Positions 11,401 to 21,734 of a DNA stretch of 64,000 bases are shown piece by piece. Where the stretch lies: contig NC_089189.1 of NCBI RefSeq assembly GCF_947507565.1, positions 1,736,001-1,800,000 on the forward strand, written 5' to 3'. Origin of the DNA: Oscarella lobularis. Lineage: Eukaryota; Porifera; Homoscleromorpha; Homosclerophorida; Oscarellidae. Within the stretch, counting starts at the first letter, position 1. Each line of letters opens with the position of its first letter. The notes under the pieces are model-generated. The model did no database searches. It was given only the letters and a program-made list of their open reading frames with translations, and was not told the origin of the DNA. Both the position numbers and the translations under genes were made by a program.

Positions 11401-14400
11401 ACCTGAAGATATAAACGGTGTTTTAACGGGCTATATGATTTCTTATTCGATTTTGAGTTCGGGAAATGTCCGTTACGTTTCCGTCAACTCTTTGGATCGA
11501 CAGTACAATTTCACCACGTTGGCTCCTCACACAGATTACGAAAATCGCGTCTACGCTATAAACCAGATTGGTCAAAGTCCCGGAAGCGATTTCATAGTGA
11601 TAAAGACAGGCCAAGCTCGTACGCAATCAAGATACACAGAACGTATGTATTCAAACCGTTTTTAGCTCCTTTGACTCCCCCACTCAATATCACCGCTGTG
11701 GCTCTTTCTCCCAACGAGATCGAACTGAAATGGGTCGAGCCTTCAAGTGATGCCGTTCCCGGAATTCTGACCTGTTACGACGTCTTCGTCGCCACCGACA
11801 ACGAACACGAAAATCATCTATCCTATAATCAAAACTATTCGTCGGCATTGCTGACAAACCTACTTCCTTATACGAACTACACCGTATCTGTCGCCGCTAG
11901 GACGGGTGGAGGAATGGGTCCGAAAGGGCCATACAAGCCTCTTGTAGTGCTTACACATGAAGATGGTATATATATTCATTTGAACTGAAATTCATATTAT
12001 TGATATTGGAAATTTAGTACCAACTGCCCCAGAAGGCTTTCTCGTCTCTGTCCTATCAGCAACGTCAATAAAAGTCGATTGGCAGCGTCCGGCAATACTC
12101 AACGGTCTCTTACTGGGCTACACTGTTTTCTACTGGAACAGTTCGTATAATGGACGTGCTTCCACACGTGATCAGAGCTTCGTTGTCGAGAACTTGAACG
12201 AATTTGCTCTTTACTCTCTGGCTGTCGCCGGTGAGACTGTAGCAGGAATGGGACCGCGAAGCGACGAAGTCGTTGTCAAGACGTTTGAGTCAGGTACACG
12301 CATTCCCCATACAGCACACAGACACCGTACCGTTATTTATTCCAGAACCGAATGATGCACCTGTTCTGATATCGGTTGTGAGCGAATCGTCTACTACGAT
12401 CAATATTTCCTGGGCTCCGCCGCCTGTTCAGTCGATCAACGGTCTTCTAACGTTCTACGAAATTCACTATAGCAAAACGGAGTACGGAAATTTCAGCGAC
12501 GTCTTTAACGTGAGCAGAGAGACGAGCAATTCGATTCTCGACAACCTCGAAGAGTTCGTCGTTTATCGCGTCAAAATTCGCGCCTACACGAACGCGGGAC
12601 CGGGACCGTTTGTCGAGACGGAACGGAGAACGATAGCAAGTAAGTGTCTATGAAATTTTGTATTATCATTGAAGTTTTTTTTCTTTTTTTTTTCAAAGGT
12701 CCGAGTTATCCTCCGCTCGACGTGTGGGCGAACAGTACGAGTTCGACGTCTATTTACGTTGAATGGTTTCCTCCGGCGAACGTCGACGTCAACGGGATAT
12801 TTTACGGCTTTCAGATTCAGTACGCGTCTGCGAATCACAGCAGCGCACTCGTCCCTCTTCTCATCAACACGACATCGTTTAATTTAACCGATTTATCAAA
12901 GTAGAGCATAGGTTTCGTACACGTGTCGTGCTGGGGGGATTTCTATTATGTTCTAGGTGGACAGACTACCATGTATCGGTTCGAGTAGTAACACGAGCGC
13001 AAGATGGAAATATGTTTGTCAGCTCGTGGACGGCAGCATCTCCGGTCCGCACCGACGAAGACAGTAAGAACTATGCAGTCGCTACTGAATTTAACGATAA
13101 TTTGATCTGTAATTGATGTCGTTAAATTCAAATTTTAAAAAGACTGTATTTGAATATTTTAGCTCCCGAGGCTCCTGGTGCTTTTACCCTTCAAACTGTC
13201 GGAACGACTGACGCTATTCTAACGTGGGATCATCCCGACGAGCCAAACGGGATTCTGATTGGATACCATTTGACTATCGTCGACGTTGGATATCTTCGCG
13301 CGGACATGACGAGTGCTGTCGATCTCACGAGCGTTTTGTACGGAAAGACGTACGCGCTTGAAGCCGATCAGGATCTCGTTCATTTGTTGGACCTTCATCC
13401 CTTCACTCAGTACCAAATGACCCTGAAATCTGAAACGGTAATAGGAATAGGGGCGAAAACCTCAATCGTAGTCAAAACAATGGAATCTGGTAAACGTGAT
13501 TGAAGCAACAGACTAAAACGTTAATATAATTCGAATTTTATAGCTCCGTCGACTGTTGTGCGGAATTTTGGCCTCTTATCGGCGAGAGAAAAAAATGGTG
13601 CCGTCACAGTGACACTCAAGTGGGAACCGCCTTTTCTCAGAGATCGAAACGGCGTTATCAAAGGTTACGATCTTCAGTACACGCCAGAAGGCAGCGGGAG
13701 GCAACCCGTTGCGTCGCCTGCGCCCGGCTACGTTCAATTTCCAGACCTCTTGTCCAACGACGGTCAGGAAGGGAGACGCGAAGTGACCGTGACAGGGCTC
13801 GACGGATTTCGCAATTACTCCTTTAGTCTGAAAGCTTGCACGAGCAGGGATGATTTTTTCTCATGCGGCCCAGTTGTGACTGCGAAAATCAAGACGGCAG
13901 AAACAGGTTAGAAGCCACTGCACACGTATGCTATCTGTGGGGACCAGAACCGCATCAGACCTTTACACGTGCATATACGCTGTCTCATTTAACTGTTGGG
14001 CTAGACTTGCTNNNNNNNNNNNNNNNNNNNNNNNNNNNNNNNNNNNNNNNNNNNNNNNNNNNNNNNNNNNNNNNNNNNNNNNNNNNNNNNNNNNNNNNNN
14101 NNNNNNNNNNNNNNNNNNNNNNNNNNNNNNNNNNNNNNNNNNNNNNNNNNNNNNNNNNNNNNNNNNNNNNNNNNNNNNNNNNNNNNNNNNNNNNNNNNNN
14201 NNNNNNNNNNNTTGCTATCTGGCGTTAGATACCGTAACTGTATACTCTCGACAAACAAACGCTTGACATGTGTCGTCTAACGATTGGCCGACCCAAAATT
14301 AATTGTTTTATTATGCAACGTAATTCTCTTTTTTATATCATTTCAGCTCCCACTGGATCTCCTACCATTACTGACCTTGTATTGGTTTCGGACACATCTG

Positions 14401-15296
14401 CCGTTGTCTACTGGACTCCTCCGCCGCAACCCGAGCGCCAGGGAATTATAGCCGGATACATATTGAAGCTGTCGAACGCCGGCGAATCGGATTCGGAGAG
14501 CGCGAGTATTACATACGAGCATTCGATTTCCGCTGATCGACGAGAGTATTCCGTGTACGACCTCGAAGAGGGAAAAGAGTACGTGGCGACGATTTCAGCT
14601 GCCACGGTTGCCGGAAGAGGTCCGCAGAGTCAGCCAACGAATTTTTCAGCCAGTATGATGAAGCGCCTGCATGTTCCTCGCGGCTGAAATTTCGTGAGTG
14701 TTTGTATACGTGTTTAGCTCTTTTGAAGTGCAGCGCTCCTTGCGAGTCTGGCGACTGCTACGTAACCGTTACGAAGAAAGAGACGTGCTACTGCACTTCG
14801 GCGAAGAGTTCAGGCAACTGCGTTTACGGTAAGACGGCAATGTTGAGTAGGAAAAGTTCTAGAACTACTTTCCTTCTACTGTTCGCGTCTATTTTCGATT
14901 TCTAGATGAAACCGTTATTGCCACGTTGGAAAATTCCAAAGGCAAGGAGGGGGTCAACGTTCTCATTATTTACGTTGCCGTCGGAGCGGGAGTTGGGCTC
15001 ATCATACTTGTACTTATCGTCATTCTGTGCAGATGCTGGTGCATAGCGAAGGAGAGCCGGTAAGCGAAATATTTCATACTCTATGTGCAACTCTCTAACA
15101 TTTGACGATCCAAAGATTTCGGCCGTCATCAGATAAAGCGTCCATATTTGATCATCAAGAGAAGCCGTCAATCGGCATAGGTGTCCCCATGTCGACGGTG
15201 ACGCAAAATCCCATGTTTGATAATCCGGTGTATGACGATCTGGATGCCGTCACGCCTCTCGCCAAGACGGAAGACGAAGCTTCGGCAGTCTTCTAG
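5495..15296 (+). CDS. SRCR-sushi-Ig-FN3 single-pass receptor (2346 aa, 32 exons)
   Basis: Exons: 5495-5558, 5651-6268, 6327-6506, 6559-6732, 6784-6957, 7014-7187, 7513-7686, 7741-7917, 7973-8146, 8198-8371, 8428-8601, 8741-8929, 8999-9172, 9231-9401, 9459-9632, 9685-9882, 10141-10491, 10547-10846, 10914-11222, 11273-11343, 11393-11618, 11666-11965, 12018-12293, 12346-12639, 12699-12900, 12957-13063, 13163-13489, 13544-13906, 14347-14652, 14718-14828, 14906-15059, 15116-15296; they sum to 7041 nt. Order: signal peptide ([15 protein letters not shown]), two SRCR domains in one exon (residues about 23-228; [24 protein letters not shown]), 14 sushi domains mostly in 174-nt exons ([12 protein letters not shown] type), one Ig (1055-1171; LTLSCYP to YKCMA), ten FN3 (1172-2198, two of them split by an intron), a Cys-rich stub, TM (about 2252-2279) and a 60-residue tail with NPMF and NPVY. 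Domain exons are almost all phase 1-1. The architecture recalls the SRCR/SCR aggregation receptor described in the sponge Geodia; a role in cell recognition or adhesion is inferred. The NPVY motif could bind PTB or endocytic adaptors. Confidence 0.9.
10108..10134. repeat. (TTAA)n microsatellite in intron
   Basis: Seven or so TTAA repeats directly before the acceptor of the Ig exon. Confidence 0.9.
14012..14211. other. Assembly gap (200 N)
   Basis: A run of exactly 200 N inside the intron between the ninth and tenth FN3 units of the receptor gene. The round number implies an arbitrary scaffold gap, so the true size is unknown and an additional phase 1-1 FN3 exon could be missing. The flanking exons join in phase without it. 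Confidence 0.99.
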
Positions 15297-16808
15297 ACGT
15301 GACTATTTCTCGTTATTGTACCGTGCCTTCATCTGTTTCTTTTCGTTTTAGTCTGTCAAAAAGCTGATTAGTCGTTTTAGTCTGTCAAAACGCTGATTAG
15401 TTAATTGATGTCGACGAAGGTGAGCTATTGATAGTGACAATGTTTCTTTGTCTTGAAGTGAAATCGTTTCGCTTTCTCGCACAAAGAAATATTGTATAAC
15501 AGGACAAAAATTTGGTGTCTTATAATCGACGTTGCTTTCTTCAGTTAGGTAACTTAGGTTGAGGCTCCGGTTTGTTTTTACGAGGTGTCAAAATAGATTG
15601 TCCTGTATATGTCTACAATCCAGCAGTAGTCTATATACCGGTAGCGGTAACTTGATTTTTAGTGCTTCACTTGAACCATAGATATTAAAGGAACAATTAA
15701 CTGTAGACGACATGCTAAGCTAATGAATGGAAGTGCTTTTCCCTAACAGATTCACGTGATATGTGACGTCTTTCTCCTACATGACGTTTTTGTCCGGGTT
15801 TGTCGTTCCACGTGATAGAAAGCGAAAGTTGTCCGAAACTCCTCTGTGACAGTAGCTACGCTCTTCGCCCCGACCATGAGCAGCAGGAAATTGCTTTGTC
15901 AATCTGTCGAAGGCGACTGCGAAGGTCGTAGTCTTCGCTTTCTTGTGCACTCACGCCAGGGGTGAGCAACGCGCACTTCCTCTCGCGTGATTTTCCTTTT
16001 CTAAGGAGTTTCGTGGATGTTCGAAAGTGATAGCCAAATTTCGTCGATATAAACTCGACGTACGTACATAGATATCTAGTTTGCATCGCGAGTCCCCTTT
16101 ACGCGATTAAGCCTAATAATTAGGTGGTAGTATCAGAAGCTTGCATCCGCACTTGCTATATGCCCTATGTCATGACTTCTCTCTAGGAGGTTCTGTGGCG
16201 CTCGATCGTGTGGTCGCCTAGCGACGAGTCGAACTCGGCACGCCCCCATTGACTTTTCTGTCACCATGGATACTCGCCTATCACTAGGGTTTAGTCGGTT
16301 ATATATCTTTAATTAATAGCCGTAATTTCATCGACGTTTAGGGTTTTTCTTTCGTTTTTATCGAAGAAGCAAGCGTTTCTTGCTTGTTGCGATAGGAACG
16401 ACAGAATTTTTTGTACGAGCGCTCATTGCATGTCCATGTGCAGCCAACGGTGCAACGAGCAAACGGACCTATGAGTAAGTGTTGCATGCAGCGAGGAGAA
16501 AGCGCAAGTCGAGTTAGATTCCGGCCTACTTCCGTTCTGGCTATAGTGCATCTAGTAACGTAGTTCTTTTCATATAGTTAGACGAAAGTTCTTCGATTTG
16601 AGGCCGCCAGATGGAAAGTTTCTCGAGCGCTCTTCTTTTCTTGAGCCTATCGCGCCATGCAGTTGTAGGCATTTTATTGATTCCTCCTCTCGGGGCCACT
16701 ATAGCTCTAGACGAAAGTTCTACTTATTCGCCTAACTGGCATGTTTAAACGACTAGCTCAGACAATTTTAGGCGGACAGACTATTGAAACAAACAGATGT
16801 ACCGAGTT
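15297..16808. other. Intergenic between convergent genes; 29-bp tandem duplication
   Basis: Downstream of both the receptor (+) and the kelch receptor kinase (-). Contains a 29-bp direct duplication at 15344-15372 and 15373-15401 (CGTTTTAGTCTGTCAAAA core). No gene is recognised; an antisense open frame at 15856-16086 has no domain content. Confidence 0.6.
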
Positions 16809-19800
16809 TCAGCCAAAACCGTCTCGCATCACATCAGTTCTATAGGAAATTTGCTGGGTTTTCAATTTGGTATCATTATCAACTTTCTTACTTTGTGACA
16901 GCCAGATTCCTTCCAGCGTTCGAACGATCTCTTCGAAAGTAGGTCGTTCAAACGGATTCTCATTCCAGCATGATTTGGCCAGAATCTTCAAATCCTCCAT
17001 ACAGTGAACGGGGAATTCCGGTCGTACATCACTATAGACCACTTGATCCAAAACGTCATGCACCATTAGTTGTTGCTCAAATTTTTCGAAATACGGATAC
17101 TTCGCCGTCATAATTTCCCATAACGTTATCCCGTAACTGTAAACGTCGACGGCGATGTTGTACGCTTCACCGCGAATTATTTCGGGCGCTCTAAACAGCG
17201 CTGTTCCCACGGCGCGCGATCCTTTAGCACCGCTATCGTCGCTGATCCTCGGTGCCATTTTCGTACAACCCAAATCGGCGACTTTAACTATTCCTTTGTC
17301 GTTGATAAGCAAATTTTCGCACTTAAGATCGCGATGCATTCGATTGATGCGATGCAGATGGCGCATTCCTTTAGCCGCATGCAGGCCGTATCTCACTTGA
17401 AGGGGGACTTCCATTGGCTGATGGGCGTAATTGCTGTCCAGCTCGTTTCGCACAGATCCTCGCTCCATGTACTCCAAAACGATAAACGGCTTGTTGTCGT
17501 CGGTCTTTCCGGTGCCGATGAAGCGAACGATATTTGCGTGAAAAATTGATCTCAGTAAATCGCTTTCGTCCTTGAATTCCTGCAGTTGTTCGTCGGTGCA
17601 ATCTTCCGCTGTTATTTTGAGAACTTTGACGGCGACGATTTGATCGCGATATTGAGCGGTGCGCACGTCGCCAAACGATCCTTGTCCAATCGTACGCCCG
17701 AATTCGACTTCGTCACTATTGACCGACCAAATGTTAGACAACAGGGCTACCGTTTCCTCGGCCATCTCCAATTCGACTCTCGTGTACTCGGCGACATTTT
17801 GATGCTTTCTCACGCGCTTCAAGAAGTAATAGAACGCGCCGACGAGTAGAAGTCCGACTAATATTCCAACACCGATGATATACATCGTCGGTGTTTCGCA
17901 CGCTTTGCCAGTGAATCCGGCGTTGCAAACGCAGATTGTCGTGTAGCCGGTTTGAATAATGCATGTTCCGTGAACGCACGTGTTGGACGCACACGTGCAA
18001 TTCTTTATAGAATTTGATCCCGTTGACCTGGTTACGAAACCATTCGGACAATCCGTGCAGTTCGTCGATCCGTATTTGTCGCTATATTGTCCCATTGGGC
18101 ACGAACGACACTTATAGAGACTGTATTTAGGACTGTACATCCCCGGTTTGCACTGTGTGAGTTTGAAGCTTCTTATGCTCACGATTCGAAGTCTAATAGC
18201 AGTCGTATCCAACATTGTTCTAATGGTGAATAACGTACTGTCGCGAGCGACAAGTATATATCTATCGTAGACCGATGGCGGCTTAACATTCTGGGCTTCC
18301 CAATCTGTTTTGCTCAGATCGGCCACAAGAAAGTAGAACTCGTCTGTTGTAAAAGCAAAACGGCCATATGCCTGGTTGTACTGACCGCACGTTTGCCGCG
18401 GTGGCATTTCTTCTATCTTCCAAGTCAGATCGCCGTTGCCAATTTTCGCGTAGTATTTATTCCAGTCACAAGACGAGCTCATGTATAGAAAGTACATGTA
18501 CCAAGTGTTGTTAGCGACGGGGAATGCGCTTGCCCAATTTGGGAATTCGTTTTTAATAGTGTAACCAAAGTACACGTACAGAGTATCATTCCAGAATGCG
18601 CTGGACCATTTTCGTAGTTGATTTGTTGGCTGTCGCATCTGCTGGTTGGCGTCGCAACAAAGTCTTTTCCACTTTGCCTTCGTGAGCTGGTAATTTATGG
18701 TTATCATCCACAGCGTGCTACGCCTGTTGTCTATGCCTCCAAATAAAAGCAACGATCCATTGGTCATCGAGATCATTGTTGCGAACGACGTGAGTTTCTT
18801 TGGAGCTACTCCATCCGAGACAACCCGCGTCCATTGTCTGAAATCGACTTCGTAGATCCAAAGATCGTCCGTGCCATTTACGTAAAATCCGAGACCGCTT
18901 CCGAAGAAAGCCACGTCATTAGTTTTTGTTACTGAATAGGCTGCTTGGAACCATGCGCCGCCATAACATGATGTAAATGAGAAAGGCACTCCTTTGAACG
19001 TAGCCGTGCGATTACACACTTTGTGCAGTTCGATCAGTGCGTGATTTATTCCTGGCATTTGATCTGGATCGTATAACGTCCACATGAGAGAATCTAATTC
19101 CAGGCGCCACATTTCCACCTTTCGTTGATTTTCCTGCATAAGGTACCAAACAGTGTCGGTGACGCCGATCAGTTTGGCGTTCCACTGCAGTCGAGGATAC
19201 CTCTCGGCGTACACACGTTTTTTAAACGTTAGTGTTGAATCCGAGTAGTTGCTTTTCAGTGTTTCAAGCAACTCGTCTATTTCCGATTCCCAAAGTTTTA
19301 TCCCATCGTCTGCACCCGCTTCGAAAGATAAAATCATCATTTTATTTTCCAATAACATAATGTGCGAAGGAGTAAACCCTTTTGTCTTGTAAATTTCAGC
19401 GCTAACGCATTGAAATTGATTTTGCCTTACATTGTAAACGCCCACCAGTGCGTTGTTCACTGGGAAAATGAAAAGTTCATATTTCTTTGCATAGACCGTC
19501 TCTTCTATGTCGGCGTTTTGGATGTAAACTTTGTTATTAGCTCTCAAGTATCCGAGCACTGGAATCGTTTCATAGTTAGGGCAGGCAATTTCGATAAATG
19601 TTGACGACCAACTTTTTGTGGTTACGTCAAAAATCCACGCGCTTTCGTTCTTATCTATCAACCAATAAATGTGTGTTTCGTTTACTGAGAATGGAGTTAT
19701 AGTGTTTGATGGATGCTCTGCTAGTGGCCCCAAATGAGCCGTATAATCGACCCAACGATATTTCATCCTTTTTTCATTTCGGTCTTCTACGCACTGAAGC

Positions 19801-20435
19801 TCCCAGAAATCCCGTTTAAGCATACGCCAGTCATTGATTTCTCTCCCGCCGTAAACAAATATTGATTCTTTGCACTGGCATTCGCTTTCGCGTCGGCGAT
19901 GAGCGAACGCTTTGTGACTAAAGCGAGCCGGCGGACCTTCTTTCGTCGCAAACGTAAGAACGGTCCACTCTTCGCTAGCGCCGTCGAACGACCACGCTTC
20001 GCTCGACGCCGTCCGAGCCCAGTTCCCGCCGTGCGCACCGCCATACGCAATAACTCGAGTGTCGCAAACAGTGGTCAATGAGTTCGCGTACAATTGGCTA
20101 AAGTACCTCGTCGAAGCGGCGCGTTCGACGCCCGAGAGCCGCGTCCACGACGCTGTCCGCGGCGAATAGATCCACGTAGCCCCGTCCAAGTCGACGAACA
20201 GTACGCGAGTTTTCGCTTGCAACGATTTCGGGTTTCGTTGGTACGTTGAAACGCGTCGAGCTAACGTATTTGCGTATTGCATTTTGTACACGATTCTTGC
20301 TTGTGGCCAGTTTTGGTTCCAGTGCGAAGCTTCGCTAAAAATCGTTTGCCAATCACCGCTCGCCGTTTCTCCCACGTTCCAAAATGCGGCAGTCAAGAGT
20401 ACTAACGGAAGAGCGAGGCTGTCGAGGGAATGCAT
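16809..20435 (-). CDS. Kelch/EGF/TM receptor with TKL-type kinase domain (1208 aa, intronless)
   Basis: A single uninterrupted frame. A signal peptide (MHSLDSLALPLVLLTAAFW) leads into a large ectodomain with kelch-like beta-propeller repeats (VIAYGGAHGG, IFVYGGREIND, LLLFGGIDNRR), then a Cys-rich stretch of ephrin-receptor GCC2/GCC3 type (CPMGQYSDKYGSTNCTDCPNG) and an EGF (C-VHGTC-ICVCNAGFTGKAC, about 812-848). The TM is about 850-872 and the kinase about 908-1180: GQGSFG loop, VAVKVL lysine, MHRDLKCEN catalytic loop, DLG in place of DFG, and VGTALFRAPEI. HRDLKCEN and the lack of a PVKWMAPE-type P+1 loop indicate Ser/Thr (TKL) rather than Tyr specificity. It probably signals from an extracellular ligand bound by the propeller. 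The absence of introns in a neighbourhood of intron-rich genes suggests a retrocopy or an old intronless lineage. Confidence 0.9.
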   Translation of the reverse strand: MHSLDSLALPLVLLTAAFWNVGETASGDWQTIFSEASHWNQNWPQARIVYKMQYANTLARRVSTYQRNPKSLQAKTRVLFVDLDGATWIYSPRTASWTRLSGVERAASTRYFSQLYANSLTTVCDTRVIAYGGAHGGNWARTASSEAWSFDGASEEWTVLTFATKEGPPARFSHKAFAHRRRESECQCKESIFVYGGREINDWRMLKRDFWELQCVEDRNEKRMKYRWVDYTAHLGPLAEHPSNTITPFSVNETHIYWLIDKNESAWIFDVTTKSWSSTFIEIACPNYETIPVLGYLRANNKVYIQNADIEETVYAKKYELFIFPVNNALVGVYNVRQNQFQCVSAEIYKTKGFTPSHIMLLENKMMILSFEAGADDGIKLWESEIDELLETLKSNYSDSTLTFKKRVYAERYPRLQWNAKLIGVTDTVWYLMQENQRKVEMWRLELDSLMWTLYDPDQMPGINHALIELHKVCNRTATFKGVPFSFTSCYGGAWFQAAYSVTKTNDVAFFGSGLGFYVNGTDDLWIYEVDFRQWTRVVSDGVAPKKLTSFATMISMTNGSLLLFGGIDNRRSTLWMITINYQLTKAKWKRLCCDANQQMRQPTNQLRKWSSAFWNDTLYVYFGYTIKNEFPNWASAFPVANNTWYMYFLYMSSSCDWNKYYAKIGNGDLTWKIEEMPPRQTCGQYNQAYGRFAFTTDEFYFLVADLSKTDWEAQNVKPPSVYDRYILVARDSTLFTIRTMLDTTAIRLRIVSIRSFKLTQCKPGMYSPKYSLYKCRSCPMGQYSDKYGSTNCTDCPNGFVTRSTGSNSIKNCTCASNTCVHGTCIIQTGYTTICVCNAGFTGKACETPTMYIIGVGILVGLLLVGAFYYFLKRVRKHQNVAEYTRVELEMAEETVALLSNIWSVNSDEVEFGRTIGQGSFGDVRTAQYRDQIVAVKVLKITAEDCTDEQLQEFKDESDLLRSIFHANIVRFIGTGKTDDNKPFIVLEYMERGSVRNELDSNYAHQPMEVPLQVRYGLHAAKGMRHLHRINRMHRDLKCENLLINDKGIVKVADLGCTKMAPRISDDSGAKGSRAVGTALFRAPEIIRGEAYNIAVDVYSYGITLWEIMTAKYPYFEKFEQQLMVHDVLDQVVYSDVRPEFPVHCMEDLKILAKSCWNENPFERPTFEEIVRTLEGIWLSQSKKVDNDTKLKTQQISYRTDVMRDGFG

Positions 20436-21390
20436 AGTCTATTCTGCCACTCAGAAAGGCATGCGCAATGTAATTGTTGACTAGAATGCATCTCAGCGTT
20501 TTCTTTCTCTCAGTCTGCGAAAAGGGAAATTTTGCTATAGTTTTAGGAGCTTCTGATCCTCTAAATAGACTTGCCCTACTGCGTTATGGATGGGGGCGTT
20601 TTCCGTTTCTGTACGAAGAAACGGGATAGATAAATAATATGTATTTAAAGTCACGTGCTGGCAAACATTTCCTCCTTTCGCGAGAACGCCCCATCGTTCT
20701 CGCGTATCTTCTCAGAGACGGAAACTATCATATCTGGGCAGAGCGAACGAGAATTTTAAGAGTCTCGCCCACGTCGACGTCGGTAAAGGACGGATATCCC
20801 CCGACGTCGAACTATTCGAAGGAGACCTACTACAGCTGAGCGAAGGCGTTATGCGCGCCGAATTTTTTTGACTACGCCCATTTTTCTTAAAATCTTCTTT
20901 ATCGAGTTACCGTAACTATATCTTCTTGCCTTTTCGGCGTCTTCGAGCACCTAGCTATTTGCTTAGATAATGTTTGAGGCACATCTCAACATCGTACATA
21001 CTTATCCCAATTATGCTGAACAAAAGTGAAGTCTAACGCAGACTCAGTTACAGGTTACAGTACATTGCACATAAACACGTGACCATCACCGACACAAAGA
21101 ACGGGCCAGTGTACAGTGAGTAGCTCGAACGCAGCCTTGTACAAACTGGTAAGCAACGGGAACGTCTTTGTGTTGCGAAATTAACGCATGCTTTCTTTAG
21201 ACGTTCGCTCGATCATGGCTCGATCTCCGAGTCTGTGGACAGGACGCACGACAGGCGCCTCTCAGAGGACGAAGAGGTGGTTAGACGTCGTCGTTCAAAG
21301 AGCAGGATGACGAATAACGTTCGCCGAGCTGCCTTGGAAGCGTTCTCTCGACGATCTTCCCTATCGAATCCAGGGGCCCCCGTCGAGTTT
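20436..21390. other. Intergenic upstream of the kelch receptor kinase
   Basis: No gene recognised. The first few hundred bases should contain the minus-strand promoter for the gene starting at 20435. A 134-codon plus-strand open frame (21235-21639) is low complexity at its start and overlaps the repeat at 21391-21560; I do not call it. Confidence 0.4.
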
Positions 21391-21560
21391 CATGCATGGA
21401 GGACGGTATGCATCCGACCCCTGGTAAGCAATCCCACGTCCATCACTTCCGCTTTTACCCCTACATCGTTCACTGTGACCGTTTGTCTTGGTTACCTAAG
21501 TCTACTCGACGACGATTCGTTTGGGGGCCCCTCGATCATTCCGAACCCACGCGCTTTCAG
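21391..21560 (+). repeat. Interspersed repeat family R, copy 1 (fragment)
   Basis: Shares the pattern TGCATCCG-CCC-TGGTAAGCAATC, then TCC-CTTTTACCCC and TTTGGGGGCCCC with 59345-59465, and more weakly with 26221-26340, the reverse complement of 41930-42040, and 63775-63880. The fragment is diverged. Confidence 0.55.
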
Positions 21561-21734
21561 TGAATCACGCGGCATCTACGTGTGCTTTTTCGACGGTGGC
21601 TTGCTCAGTCGAGCACAACACGCATATAAAATGTACTAAACTTCATCTATTACCACTCTATCTATCATACTTCCTCACCGGTACACTAAGTGAGGTTCTC
21701 TACTAAATTCTAAGTGGAGCATCCGTAAAAGAAA

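Noticed and set aside
13863-14266. Open frames spanning the N gap on both strands
   Set aside because: They consist mostly of undefined residues translated from N.
16809-20435. Assignment of the kelch receptor kinase as a receptor tyrosine kinase
   Set aside because: The catalytic loop HRDLKCEN and the APE region VGTALFRAPEI are of Ser/Thr (TKL) type, unlike the HRDLAARN of the true RTK at 31-34 kb.
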